Shown: positions 42,207-49,833 of the stretch, piece after piece
Layout: the number at the start of each line of letters is the position of its first letter
Numbering within the stretch: position 1 is the stretch's first letter
From: a virus
IMG/VR virus record: IMGVR_UViG_3300021085_002851
Span: 1-49,833 of that record
Length of the DNA: 49,833 nt
Strand: one strand, 5' to 3'
Notes under the pieces: model-generated
Database searches by the model: none
Seen by the model: only the letters and a program-made list of their open reading frames with translations
What the model was told of the DNA's origin: nothing
Made by a program: the position numbers and the translations under genes

Positions 42207-42979
42207 GTATAAAGATTAATTGTGAATTCGGTTCGGAACTTGTTTTCAAGGTTGCTCAAGTATATAAAGAGTGGAAGTCAAATCCAAATATTCAAGTACA
42301 AACATTTAAGGGTATGGCACCTTTTTATTTTTATATGAATAGTGATAATCTTACATTAAAAGATGGTAAGAGAGGATTGGGTTCACCTGGTGGTTGTTTT
42401 CTACATAAGGCAGAACTACCATCGTATTGTGATGAATATCCTGATTTTAGAAAAAAATACTCAGAATATAAATTACCTTTTGAAACTAGTAGAGAGATAA
42501 TTTTAATCAGTAACAAATACAATAAAGAGTGGAATAAACCACCAATAAATTTTTTAGATATACCAACACTAACTCAACTATTTGAAACTCTTAGTAAAAA
42601 ATATTTAGTTGTATATAATCGAATACAGAGTTCTGAAATAGTAGAAGATGTGCAATTAGAAAAGTATAACTTGGGTGATTATGAATTGGTAGAAAAATAT
42701 GATAATGTTATTGATTTCAATAAAATAGAATCAGATTATACTCCAAATGAATTACAACTAATATTAGTTTCACAAGCAAAACACAAAATATCTGTACAAG
42801 GTGGTACAAGTATTTTATCAAGTTTGGGAGGTGGAACAAATGATATTTTTGTGGTAAAAGGTGGAGAATTAGAAAATGATACAATGAACGTTTGGTATAA
42901 GAATTTATCAAATGGTGATATAAAAATTACAACTCATTCTAAGTATGAAACTTTGATAGAAAAATTTAGAACAATATGA
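42203..42979 (+). CDS. possible glycosyltransferase-like protein
   Basis: 258 residues, no signal peptide. The second half contains HKISVQGGTSILSSLGGGTN and a Lys-rich helical end, which reminds me of the donor-binding region of some GT-B enzymes (Gly-rich loop after a strand). The first part has PFYFYMNSDNLTL and LPSYCDEYPDF. I cannot place the family. It sits in a string of glycosyltransferase genes with 4-base overlaps on both sides. Confidence 0.5.
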   Translation: MSIKINCEFGSELVFKVAQVYKEWKSNPNIQVQTFKGMAPFYFYMNSDNLTLKDGKRGLGSPGGCFLHKAELPSYCDEYPDFRKKYSEYKLPFETSREIILISNKYNKEWNKPPINFLDIPTLTQLFETLSKKYLVVYNRIQSSEIVEDVQLEKYNLGDYELVEKYDNVIDFNKIESDYTPNELQLILVSQAKHKISVQGGTSILSSLGGGTNDIFVVKGGELENDTMNVWYKNLSNGDIKITTHSKYETLIEKFRTI

Positions 42980-43770
42980 GCAGAGGATATTTATTTTATG
43001 CAATAGGTGATTATTGGTTAGATGAAGCAATCAATCTAGGTAAGAGTATAAGAAAATATGGTAATGATACATATCCTATTTCCTTGGTTGTGAACGAAGA
43101 TAGTATTGATAAAGCAAATGAAACAAATTTGTTTGATAAGTTAATCATACTAAATGAAGATAGTGAGTTGTTTACAAAAACAAAATTAAATCATGAAAGG
43201 TATGGAGTTATTGCATCATTCTTTATGTTCGATATTGCACCTTATGATGAAACAATGATTATAGATACAGATGTACTATGTTTATCAGATACAAAAATAG
43301 CATGGGAAAAGTTAACATCTAAAGACCAATGTTTCACACCTGTTGGTAGAAACGTATCACCTGATTGGCACTTTGGTCATAATAGAAAACTTACTCAAGA
43401 TTTAGGATTTAACATACCAGAAACACATAATGGATGTCAAGTAGTAAAACCACAACATCCTGATGTTCCAAAGTTTATAGAAAATTTATTATATAGTTGG
43501 GATAATTACGATAAGTTGGGGTTTCAGAGAAAGTTTAGAGGAGGTGCATGTCAAGAAATAAACTTTGGATATGCAAGTGGTAAGATGAATTACAAGGTAA
43601 TTGAGTTTAGTGAAGAACCTATAATGACTTTCAATATAGGTTTAGATACAAAAATACCAACAAAGATACAAACACTTGATAATACTGAATTGTATGATAA
43701 TATACCATTCATTCATATGTTCAAACCACATAGAAACACTTATTTAGAGTTAATTAAAAGATTATTATGA
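42976..43770 (+). CDS. glycosyltransferase, GT8-like (GT-A)
   Basis: 264 residues. AIGDYWLDEAINLGKSIRKY at the start, MIIDTDVLCLSD as the DxD metal site, HNGCQVVKP and FGYASGKMNY in the acceptor region and a late FIHMFKPHRN. This is the plan of GT8-type enzymes that use UDP-sugars. Acceptor unknown. Confidence 0.75.
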   Translation: MSRGYLFYAIGDYWLDEAINLGKSIRKYGNDTYPISLVVNEDSIDKANETNLFDKLIILNEDSELFTKTKLNHERYGVIASFFMFDIAPYDETMIIDTDVLCLSDTKIAWEKLTSKDQCFTPVGRNVSPDWHFGHNRKLTQDLGFNIPETHNGCQVVKPQHPDVPKFIENLLYSWDNYDKLGFQRKFRGGACQEINFGYASGKMNYKVIEFSEEPIMTFNIGLDTKIPTKIQTLDNTELYDNIPFIHMFKPHRNTYLELIKRLL

Positions 43771-44561
43771 TTATACTTGGATGTATTACAAAATATAAAG
43801 CAGAGGATATAAGACCTTATGTAGAATCTATTGAACAAACTGAGTTTAGTGGTAAAAAAATAATGATGGTATATGATGTACCACAAGAAACAATAGATTA
43901 TCTTAAATCTAAAAATTGGGAAATATATGGCGGTAAGTTAAATCAACATATAATCTTACAAAGATTTATTGATATCTATAAATTATTAGAATCCTTTCCA
44001 AATGAAATTGTAATTTGGACGGATGTTAAAGATATTATATTTCAAAAAGACCCAACATCTTGGATAGAGCAAAACAAAAACAAACCTATACTTTCATTTT
44101 CAGAATGTATTACTTTCAAAGATGATGAATGGGCTTGTGTAAATAGTGGAACTTCTTTTCCTATGGAATGGGAATGGATGAAAAATCTCCCATCTTATTG
44201 TGCAGGAACAATTGTTGGTGAATCTGAATATCTCAGAGACTTATTTATAAACATTTATAGATGGAGTATGACAACATCAAATCCTGACCAATTATCAGAC
44301 CAAGCTGCATATAATGTATTGATTAATCAAACACAATATAAAGATATAGTACAAAAAGTGGAGCAAGAAGAAGGATTTGTAACTCAGTTAGGAACTGTAT
44401 GGATGAAAAAAGACCATTTTGGAGATAAATTATTAGAACCTACACCTAAGTTAGAAATAGATGGTAAGTTTGTAAATCAAAAAGGAGATGCTTTTGTAAT
44501 AGTTCATCAATACGATAGAGAAAAAAGTATAAAAGAGCTTATAGAAAAAAAATATAAATGA
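43767..44561 (+). CDS. glycosyltransferase-like protein
   Basis: 264 residues. VIWTDVKDIIFQKDPTSWI is a DxxD-type metal site like that in bacterial and eukaryotic nucleotide-sugar transferases; SGTSFPMEWEWM, YCAGTIVGESEYLRDLF and SDQAAYNVLIN complete a GT-A-like C-terminus. Overlaps both neighbours by 4 bases. Confidence 0.65.
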   Translation: MIILGCITKYKAEDIRPYVESIEQTEFSGKKIMMVYDVPQETIDYLKSKNWEIYGGKLNQHIILQRFIDIYKLLESFPNEIVIWTDVKDIIFQKDPTSWIEQNKNKPILSFSECITFKDDEWACVNSGTSFPMEWEWMKNLPSYCAGTIVGESEYLRDLFINIYRWSMTTSNPDQLSDQAAYNVLINQTQYKDIVQKVEQEEGFVTQLGTVWMKKDHFGDKLLEPTPKLEIDGKFVNQKGDAFVIVHQYDREKSIKELIEKKYK

Positions 44562-45448
44562 AGATAGTAATATCAATATTTTGTTTACCTTATGAAATTG
44601 ATGAATTAGAGAATACTATAAATCAACTAAAAAAGGCATCTTATTACCTTACAAATAAAGAAGTAGAATGGTATCTTGATGTTACTATGTGTACTTCAAG
44701 TGATATGGTAAATTGGGGTAAATCATCTTTACCCAAAAGACTCTTTGAAGAAAAATTGATGAAGATATCAACTAGTACTGATTGGTGTGTTAAATACTTT
44801 AGAACTTCAGATACTATAAAAGGATGTGTATCTCAAAGAAGGGAATCGATAAAATCTCATAAAGATGCTCACTATTTTATTTGGTTAGATACCGATATTA
44901 TCTTTGATGAAAGAACTCTTTCTTATATAGAAAACTCAATAATTGGTGTTAAGGATATTCCTTACTCTATAATAACTCCTGAACTTGTTAGGATTTGGGA
45001 TAACACTTGGGATTGTTTGGTAAACGAAAACTTTATAAATGAAAAAGTTGGATACCAAAAGATTGCAGACCCATATCAATGTAGTGGATTAAAGGGAGAT
45101 ATATCTTTAGAAAGAGTAGAAAACATAAAATCACCACAATCTCGATTTAAGTTTGCAGGTGGATGGTTTACTTGTATTAGTGCATCCCTACTGAACAAAG
45201 TTGGTGTACCTGAATCATTTGGACATTATGGATATGAAGATACATTTATAATGGTTGCTTGTGAAAAGTTAGTTAGAATGGGAGAAGATATCCAACAGTT
45301 CAAAATAAAAAACCTAGTAGTTTGTGAAAACTACAAATATAGAAATAACTCCCATTACATAAATAATATGTCAGTATATGATAGAAGAGAAGAATTCAAA
45401 AAACTTGGATTTGATTCTTTTAATGCTGAACTTGAAAAAATTATTTAA
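44558..45448 (+). CDS. glycosyltransferase-like protein (GT2-type)
   Basis: 296 residues. SIFCLPYEIDELENTINQL at the start, YFIWLDTDIIFDERTL as the DxD region, then FAGGWFTCISASLLNKVG and GHYGYEDTFIM for acceptor and catalytic acid. Last gene of the sugar locus; 142 bases without a gene follow. Confidence 0.72.
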   Translation: MKIVISIFCLPYEIDELENTINQLKKASYYLTNKEVEWYLDVTMCTSSDMVNWGKSSLPKRLFEEKLMKISTSTDWCVKYFRTSDTIKGCVSQRRESIKSHKDAHYFIWLDTDIIFDERTLSYIENSIIGVKDIPYSIITPELVRIWDNTWDCLVNENFINEKVGYQKIADPYQCSGLKGDISLERVENIKSPQSRFKFAGGWFTCISASLLNKVGVPESFGHYGYEDTFIMVACEKLVRMGEDIQQFKIKNLVVCENYKYRNNSHYINNMSVYDRREEFKKLGFDSFNAELEKII

Positions 45449-45478
45449 TATAAAATACCCATTTTTCTTCACCCACGA

Positions 45479-45488
45479 TATATTTATA
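45479..45488 (+). promoter_or_regulatory. putative promoter, TATATTTATA class, exported module
   Basis: TATATTTATA then GGAAATGTG, in the 142-base gap between the sugar locus and the exported-protein module. It is 103 bases before the TTG start at 45591. The rest of the gap is AT-rich and I see no further structure. Confidence 0.35.
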
Positions 45489-45590
45489 GGAAATGTGTTA
45501 TAGAAACTTGTTACTTTATTAGTTTCAAAAATTAGTTTTATTTATCGGTTTTGCAAATAAGTTATGGTAATCTAAGAAAAGGAGATTACT

Positions 45591-46097
45591 TTGAAAACAA
45601 ACTTTGTACATAATCTCTTGTTTGGGTTGACGTTGATACTGTTATGTTCTACACTACAATCATCAGACCCTTTACAAGATAACACTATCTCAGTCGGAGA
45701 GGTAACCAACGAAATCAGAGTTGGACCTTTTGCGGGCAATCCTTCCATGGCCTATGGAGTTCGAAATATCTTAGAAGAACTCTTAATGGATTTAGATTAC
45801 GACTTATCGGAAAACTCAGACAGAAAAATCAACATAAGGTTGGTATTTTTTGATGTCAAAAATATAGGTAAATCAATCGGTATTTACCACAATAAAGTAT
45901 CACTAACTCAGATTATAGCAATAGGAGAGTTAGAAATTAAAGGTAAAGTAAAGAAAAGAACTACTCAAAGAGGAAGTAGTAAAGAAATCTCTACTTCTAC
46001 CTTAGTGGTTGCATCAGATGGACAATTTAATCAACAAACGGCTTCTAACTCATTAAAGAAAGTATTAGAGGCAATTATTAAGGACTTATTAAAATGA
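45591..46097 (+). CDS. exported protein with unusual TTG start
   Basis: 168 residues starting at TTG 45591, chosen because AAAAGGAG (45577-45584) sits 6 bases upstream, the best ribosome site nearby, and no ATG fits. Residues 1-24 form a signal peptide (hydrophobic LLFGLTLILLCST). The mature part is alpha/beta (EIRVGPFAGNPSMAYGVRNIL, INIRLVFFDVKN) and ends with a helix. I do not recognise the family; it resembles envelope proteins in plan. It overlaps the next gene by 4 bases. Confidence 0.65.
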   Translation: MKTNFVHNLLFGLTLILLCSTLQSSDPLQDNTISVGEVTNEIRVGPFAGNPSMAYGVRNILEELLMDLDYDLSENSDRKINIRLVFFDVKNIGKSIGIYHNKVSLTQIIAIGELEIKGKVKKRTTQRGSSKEISTSTLVVASDGQFNQQTASNSLKKVLEAIIKDLLK

Positions 46098-47779
46098 AAA
46101 AATTATTAACATTATTATTTCTTCTAGGTACATTCATTTCGTTTGGCCAAGAAACAATTAAAATCAACAAGACGAACACAGTTTCGAAGGTTGGTGACAC
46201 TATCAAACTAAAAGTGGAGTATTCAGGTACGGCAGGAACTGCAAAACTTACTCAGTTTGATTTTGAGTACAACAACAAGTTAGTATCGTTAGAATCAAGA
46301 AATTGGATTATATCTTCAAATTCAGCTCAAAAGGCTTACAACTCATGGAATGGATATAAATTTAATCTATCAAGCCCATCATCAGATATTGATGCTAACT
46401 ATACATCTTATGTAGCAGGAAATCTTCAATATGGTTCAAACACAGATTGGTCAGTAGAGAGAATCACTATCCAAGATGTAACTGCATTTGCTGATGGAGA
46501 TGGTTGGATGGAGTATAACTTTATTATTAAAGATAAAGCAGGTACTAACTATTCAAATTACTCTAATATACTAAATATGAACTGGGGTTATCTTAAAAAA
46601 GATGATGGAACTGAAGTAGCAGTAGAAGGTAAGGTAGATAACGGAACTGGTTTAAGTTTAAGTGGTATCACAGGTGGTAATGCTGGAAATGTAACTCTTA
46701 AAATATTCAGTAATGCATTATCTGAATCAGCAATTGATGGTACAGATTATACTTACAACGTTTATCTTAAATCAGATATTGGTAGTGGTAACCAAGTAAA
46801 TCAAGGAGCATCTGCTGTTAAAACAGGTAACTATGATGCATCAGGTGAAGCAACTATAAGTGGTTTGGAAAATGATGTAGAATACTTTGTTTGGAACTTT
46901 ATAGATGGTTCTAAAGATTATATGGATGATGTAGTAACTGTATCTGATTTAGCATTAGTATTCGCAGAAGCAATCGGAGCAGGTTCTTCACCAAATGGTT
47001 CATCCACAACATTTGATTATCACATTCAAACATTTATGGCGAATGTATTTCATGATTCAGCATTTGATGGAGTAGTTGATTTCAAAGATTCATATGAAAT
47101 ACTTGCACACTTACAAGGTGTAACAAGTGGAAACAGTAACTATGTTTCTAAGAAAGGTGGAGCAGTACAGAGTGGTGGTACTAAATCAATATTTGGTACA
47201 GTAGATTCAAATGGAAGTTATTTCGTTGGATTAGATGCAACTTTCAAACCAACTGATTCTAATAAATCATTCGAGTTTGCTCATATTCTAATTGGTGATG
47301 TTAACTTCTCACATTCATATCAACCAGCATCAACTTCTGATTTCCAAATTAGTTCTATGAATATCAGTAACTCAGCACCTCTTGCATCAAGTGCAAGATA
47401 TAATCCAATCCAACAAAGTGTTGATTTAACATCTCAAATTGTAGATGGTGAGGTAATCTTCTCAATCAAATCAGAAGTAGCAGGTATGATTGGAACGCAA
47501 TTTAACATCGTATATGATGATACAAGATTAGAATTAAAGAACGTAATATTCGATACTGGTAACGAAATGACTAATTTCGCTAATCACATCGAAGAAGAAG
47601 GAAAAATAAACATAGGTTCATTTGACCAACAGTTTACACAAACTGTAAAAACAGGTACTCCATATCAATTAATATTCACACCATTAGTTGAGTTGAGTAA
47701 CACATCGGGTTTAATCTCATTTAAGGTTAACGAAGGTGTAAAGGCAGATGGTACACAAATTAAATTAAACATGGAATAA
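46094..47779 (+). CDS. exported protein with cohesin-like and dockerin-like regions
   Basis: 561 residues. Signal peptide MKKLLTLLFLLGTFISFG, cut before Q20. Residues about 25-170 and 440-560 read like cohesin-type beta sandwiches (VGDTIKLKVEYSG, FDFEYNNKLVSLES; VEGKI-like DGEVIFSIKSEV, GTQFNIVYDDTRLE). The centre has two dockerin-like segments, DDVVTVSDLALVFAEAIG and AFDGVVDFKDSYEILAHLQG. It is not a typical virion protein, and seems to be sent to the envelope. No type IX secretion tail is seen. Assignment of cohesin/dockerin is by eye. Confidence 0.6.
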   Translation: MKKLLTLLFLLGTFISFGQETIKINKTNTVSKVGDTIKLKVEYSGTAGTAKLTQFDFEYNNKLVSLESRNWIISSNSAQKAYNSWNGYKFNLSSPSSDIDANYTSYVAGNLQYGSNTDWSVERITIQDVTAFADGDGWMEYNFIIKDKAGTNYSNYSNILNMNWGYLKKDDGTEVAVEGKVDNGTGLSLSGITGGNAGNVTLKIFSNALSESAIDGTDYTYNVYLKSDIGSGNQVNQGASAVKTGNYDASGEATISGLENDVEYFVWNFIDGSKDYMDDVVTVSDLALVFAEAIGAGSSPNGSSTTFDYHIQTFMANVFHDSAFDGVVDFKDSYEILAHLQGVTSGNSNYVSKKGGAVQSGGTKSIFGTVDSNGSYFVGLDATFKPTDSNKSFEFAHILIGDVNFSHSYQPASTSDFQISSMNISNSAPLASSARYNPIQQSVDLTSQIVDGEVIFSIKSEVAGMIGTQFNIVYDDTRLELKNVIFDTGNEMTNFANHIEEEGKINIGSFDQQFTQTVKTGTPYQLIFTPLVELSNTSGLISFKVNEGVKADGTQIKLNME

Positions 47780-47783
47780 AGAT

Positions 47784-48155
47784 ATGAAAAAACTATTAAC
47801 ACTTTTAGTATTATTAACATTAACATCTTGTATGAAAGATGATATAATGGAACCTGTATTCGTTAGTGAAGTACCAGAGACACTTCTAATAGATGAATTG
47901 GTAGGAATTAAATTAGAATCTACAATCGTTTCAAGTGAGGTAAGAATGAACGTAAAGTTACCTAACGATGGAACATACAGAGTGAAGATAAGAGATTTAG
48001 ATAACTCTTTGATTTCACAAGAAAAACTTACTGCACAAGAGGGAGATAACATCCTTTCTGTGTACACCAGTAGTTTAGATAAATCTTCATTTACACTTGA
48101 ATTAACAGATGTTAATCATAATGTAATAGGAAGAACGGTTTTCGTTAATCAATAA
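47784..48155 (+). CDS. lipoprotein, possibly surface-exposed
   Basis: 123 residues. Lipobox LTSC with C16 as the lipidated Cys after a hydrophobic MKKLLTLLVLLTL. The next residues are MKDD; a Lys followed by two acids right after the Cys matches the flavobacterial lipoprotein export signal that sends lipoproteins to the cell surface. The mature part is beta-rich (VRMNVKLPNDGTYRVKIRDL), an immunoglobulin-like fold. T5 Llp, a phage lipoprotein, blocks a TonB receptor; this could act similarly. Confidence 0.7.
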   Translation: MKKLLTLLVLLTLTSCMKDDIMEPVFVSEVPETLLIDELVGIKLESTIVSSEVRMNVKLPNDGTYRVKIRDLDNSLISQEKLTAQEGDNILSVYTSSLDKSSFTLELTDVNHNVIGRTVFVNQ

Positions 48156-48165
48156 GGAAATAAAA

Positions 48166-48858
48166 ATGAAAAAAGTTGTACTAGTAATTATTACGTTAGT
48201 GTTATCACTTTCTTCTATGGCGTGTATTAACCCGTCAATGGAGAATGGATTCGAAAAACTGAACCAATCTTTATCGGAATTAGTTGCATCATTTGATGCA
48301 GTTAACATTCCACAGATAACATCAGATATGGAACAGATTACAGATGATTTAGAAAGTATTGTTGTAGGAATAGAAAATTATGTTTCTGCAGTAGAAGAAT
48401 ACAATCAAGCAATTTTAATTTACAACGAAGCATTACTTGAATATAATGATGCGATGATGGAATATGATGAGGCTTTAACAGCAACTAATGATTTCTTATC
48501 ACAAATAGATTCTTCGATAGAAGGAATGTTACAAGCATTAGAAGGTTTAAGAGAAATGAAAGAGGAAGGCAATGAATGGGCAGGAATCTTTTTACAAATA
48601 GCAGAAATAAGAATAGGATTACAAGATATTCTTGCTATAATGAAAACAAAAGCAACTAAAGAACAAATGGAAGCATTGTTAGCTCAAGTACAAGAAATGG
48701 GTGAGGGTGTTGACCAGTTGGTATTTTTAGCTGATTATGATTATGATGGAGTTATCAATGGAATAGATAAGTGTCCAGATACACCTTTATCAGATATCAA
48801 TAATGTAAATGCACAAGGTTGTGCACCAGGTCAAACACCTGTAACCGAAGGAGATTAA
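48166..48858 (+). CDS. lipoprotein with coiled coil and thrombospondin-type-3-like repeat
   Basis: 230 residues. Signal MKKVVLVIITLVLSLSSMA with lipobox SMAC (C20). Residues about 30-175 are helical with coiled-coil-like repeats (YNEALLEYNDAMMEYDEAL). The C-terminus DYDYDGVINGIDKCPDTPL, then a later GCAP, is the OmpA-type thrombospondin-3 calcium-binding repeat. It would be anchored in the outer membrane and span the periplasm or face outward. AAGGAAA lies upstream as ribosome site. Confidence 0.75.
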   Translation: MKKVVLVIITLVLSLSSMACINPSMENGFEKLNQSLSELVASFDAVNIPQITSDMEQITDDLESIVVGIENYVSAVEEYNQAILIYNEALLEYNDAMMEYDEALTATNDFLSQIDSSIEGMLQALEGLREMKEEGNEWAGIFLQIAEIRIGLQDILAIMKTKATKEQMEALLAQVQEMGEGVDQLVFLADYDYDGVINGIDKCPDTPLSDINNVNAQGCAPGQTPVTEGD

Positions 48859-48861
48859 ATT

Positions 48862-49152
48862 ATGAGTGAAAAAAAAGAAGGATTCTTTTCACAACTTAAA
48901 AATCAAATCATAGCTGGTGTAGGAGTAATCCTCACCGGTCTTGGTGGTTTGTTTATGGATGAGGTAAAATCATTCATTGGTATTGAAGATAGTGAAGCAG
49001 CAATAGAAGTTGTCCAAGAACAAAACGTAAATGTTGAAGGACCTACTATTAATGTTATCATACCAGAACAAAAGAAAGATACAGTTGTAAAAAAAGTATA
49101 TATTAAACCCAAAGTAAAGAAAAAAGAAAAAGAAGAGGAAATAGATTGGTAA
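48862..49152 (+). CDS. small membrane-anchored protein
   Basis: 96 residues. A helical start (MSEKKEGFFSQLKNQ), one hydrophobic segment (IIAGVGVILTGLGGLFM, 16-32), then a polar C-terminal arm ending in a Lys/Glu-rich stretch (KPKVKKKEKEEEIDW). It may be a membrane anchor or spanin/holin partner. Next to two further small membrane proteins. Confidence 0.6.
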   Translation: MSEKKEGFFSQLKNQIIAGVGVILTGLGGLFMDEVKSFIGIEDSEAAIEVVQEQNVNVEGPTINVIIPEQKKDTVVKKVYIKPKVKKKEKEEEIDW

Positions 49153-49153
49153 T

Positions 49154-49474
49154 ATGGAAGAAGTAAAAAAACAAATACATCCTGCCGATACAAATGGGGA
49201 TGGTAAAGTTTCAAAAGCAGAAGAAGCAATGTACTTGGAGTTCAAGAGAAAAGAACTTGATGACCAAGATGCAATGAGAGATGCTCAAAGGAAGATGGCA
49301 TGGTTTGCTATGTTCGGTATGTTACTTTACCCATTTGCAGTTGTACTTGCAGATTTAGTAGGATTAGACCAAGCATCTAAAATATTAGGTGATATGGCTG
49401 CTACCTACTTCGTTTCAGTTGCAGCAATAGTTGCAGCATTCTTTGGAACACAAGCTTATAGTAAAAATAAATAA
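49154..49474 (+). CDS. membrane protein with an EF-hand loop
   Basis: 106 residues. ADTNGDGKVSKAEE (about 11-24) is an EF-hand calcium loop; two hydrophobic segments follow (about 50-72 and 80-100). It starts one base after the preceding stop. A calcium-sensing small phage membrane protein is unusual. A role in lysis timing is possible but unproven. Confidence 0.65.
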   Translation: MEEVKKQIHPADTNGDGKVSKAEEAMYLEFKRKELDDQDAMRDAQRKMAWFAMFGMLLYPFAVVLADLVGLDQASKILGDMAATYFVSVAAIVAAFFGTQAYSKNK

Positions 49475-49493
49475 GTTAAATTAAGGAGAGATT

Positions 49494-49697
49494 ATGAGAA
49501 ATGTTTTGAAAAATAACCCAATTACAATGATGTGGAATCGGGCTGAAAACCTATTAGATTACACACTTGCACTTTGGGCTACAGCATTGATGGCACTTGC
49601 ATTTAGTGGTATATTAGCAGTAATAATACAACTAATTACAGACCCTGCATCATTTGATAATGCTACATTTGGTGTATTTGATACACTAGGAAGTTAA
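49494..49697 (+). CDS. small membrane protein
   Basis: 67 residues, with a central hydrophobic segment (LWATALMALAFSGILAVIIQL, about 28-47). AAGGAGAGATT lies immediately upstream of ATG 49494, a strong ribosome site. Probably part of the same envelope module. Confidence 0.6.
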   Translation: MRNVLKNNPITMMWNRAENLLDYTLALWATALMALAFSGILAVIIQLITDPASFDNATFGVFDTLGS

Positions 49698-49721
49698 GTT
49701 TATAATAAAAAAGGAGAGATT

Positions 49722-49833
49722 ATGGAAACGTTAAAAACGATTTTTACAGATACACTGTCAGACTACAAGGTAGTTGATATAGTTTTAAAAGTTTGGTTAG
49801 CAGTTTTGTTAGTAATGTTTGTACTTGGAATGG
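49722..49833 (+). CDS. small membrane protein, cut by the window end
   Basis: ATG 49722 opens 37 codons that run off the window: METLKTIFTDTLSDYKVV, then a hydrophobic segment (VWLAVLLVMFVLGM). The same AAGGAGAGATT ribosome site as the preceding gene is present upstream. The two genes may be paralogues or parts of one membrane operon. Confidence 0.6.
   Translation, partial: METLKTIFTDTLSDYKVVDIVLKVWLAVLLVMFVLGM

Overview
The window reads as part of a large, strictly lytic-looking tailed phage (T4-like replication core) infecting a member of the Bacteroidetes, most likely a marine flavobacterium. Evidence for phage: gp32-like SSB, UvsX, T4-type 5'-3' exonuclease, DnaB/gp41-type helicase, family B DNA polymerase, gp45 clamp and gp44 and gp62 clamp loader subunits, all on one strand with stop/start overlaps. 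Evidence for the host group: very AT-rich DNA, a recurring promoter of the Bacteroidetes type (CTTG, 20 bases, TATATTTR), a flavobacterial-style TonB-dependent receptor, an Hc1 histone-like protein and lipoproteins with a flavobacterial-type export signal. All genes that I can support lie on the + strand; I see no tRNA, rRNA, integrase, transposase or CRISPR.

Layout. 0-3.8 kb: end of an unknown gene, a conserved small protein, a 2OG-Fe(II) oxygenase and a 642-residue protein with a C-terminal Hint (hedgehog/intein) domain. 3.9-9.2 kb: DUF1599/Nmad1-like protein, SSB, UvsX, exonuclease, replicative helicase. 9.3-12.95 kb: Hc1-like chromatin protein and a nucleotide block (NrdB, MazG, NrdA, thioredoxin). 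13-17.1 kb: HD hydrolase, HTH protein, fold-type II PLP enzyme, SF2-like ATPase and PD-(D/E)XK nuclease. 17.1-24.9 kb: DNA polymerase, a full GroEL, sliding clamp, DNA methyltransferase-like protein, clamp loader large subunit. 24.9-28.0 kb: a complete TonB-dependent receptor with its own long leader and its own terminator (a moron-like cassette). 28.0-32.7 kb: membrane protein, P-loop kinase, SGNH hydrolase, zinc ribbon protein, gp62-like clamp loader small subunit, second 2OG oxygenase, Cas4/RecB-like nuclease, RHH regulator. 32.7-45.4 kb: a sugar locus with about nine glycosyltransferases, nucleotide-sugar epimerase, short UDP-glucose dehydrogenase, UDP-galactopyranose mutase, and an embedded GroES. 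45.6-49.8 kb: exported proteins, two lipoproteins and a run of small membrane proteins.

How it works together (inference). Host-like promoters with an inverted repeat at the start site fire short operons for replication, nucleotide supply and DNA processing. A second AT motif (TATATTTATA) precedes other units, including the Hint protein and the exported module, and may be a later-class promoter. The phage brings its own folding machine (GroEL plus GroES), its own sugar-building locus, and a set of envelope proteins (TonB receptor, lipoproteins, membrane proteins) that would remodel the surface of the infected cell. The receptor cassette sits between the clamp loader genes 44 and 62, which are normally neighbours in T4-like phages. 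The most unusual items are the complete phage-borne TonB-dependent receptor with its structured leader, the promoter/palindrome family, the ATPase-nuclease pair, and the lipoprotein/membrane module.
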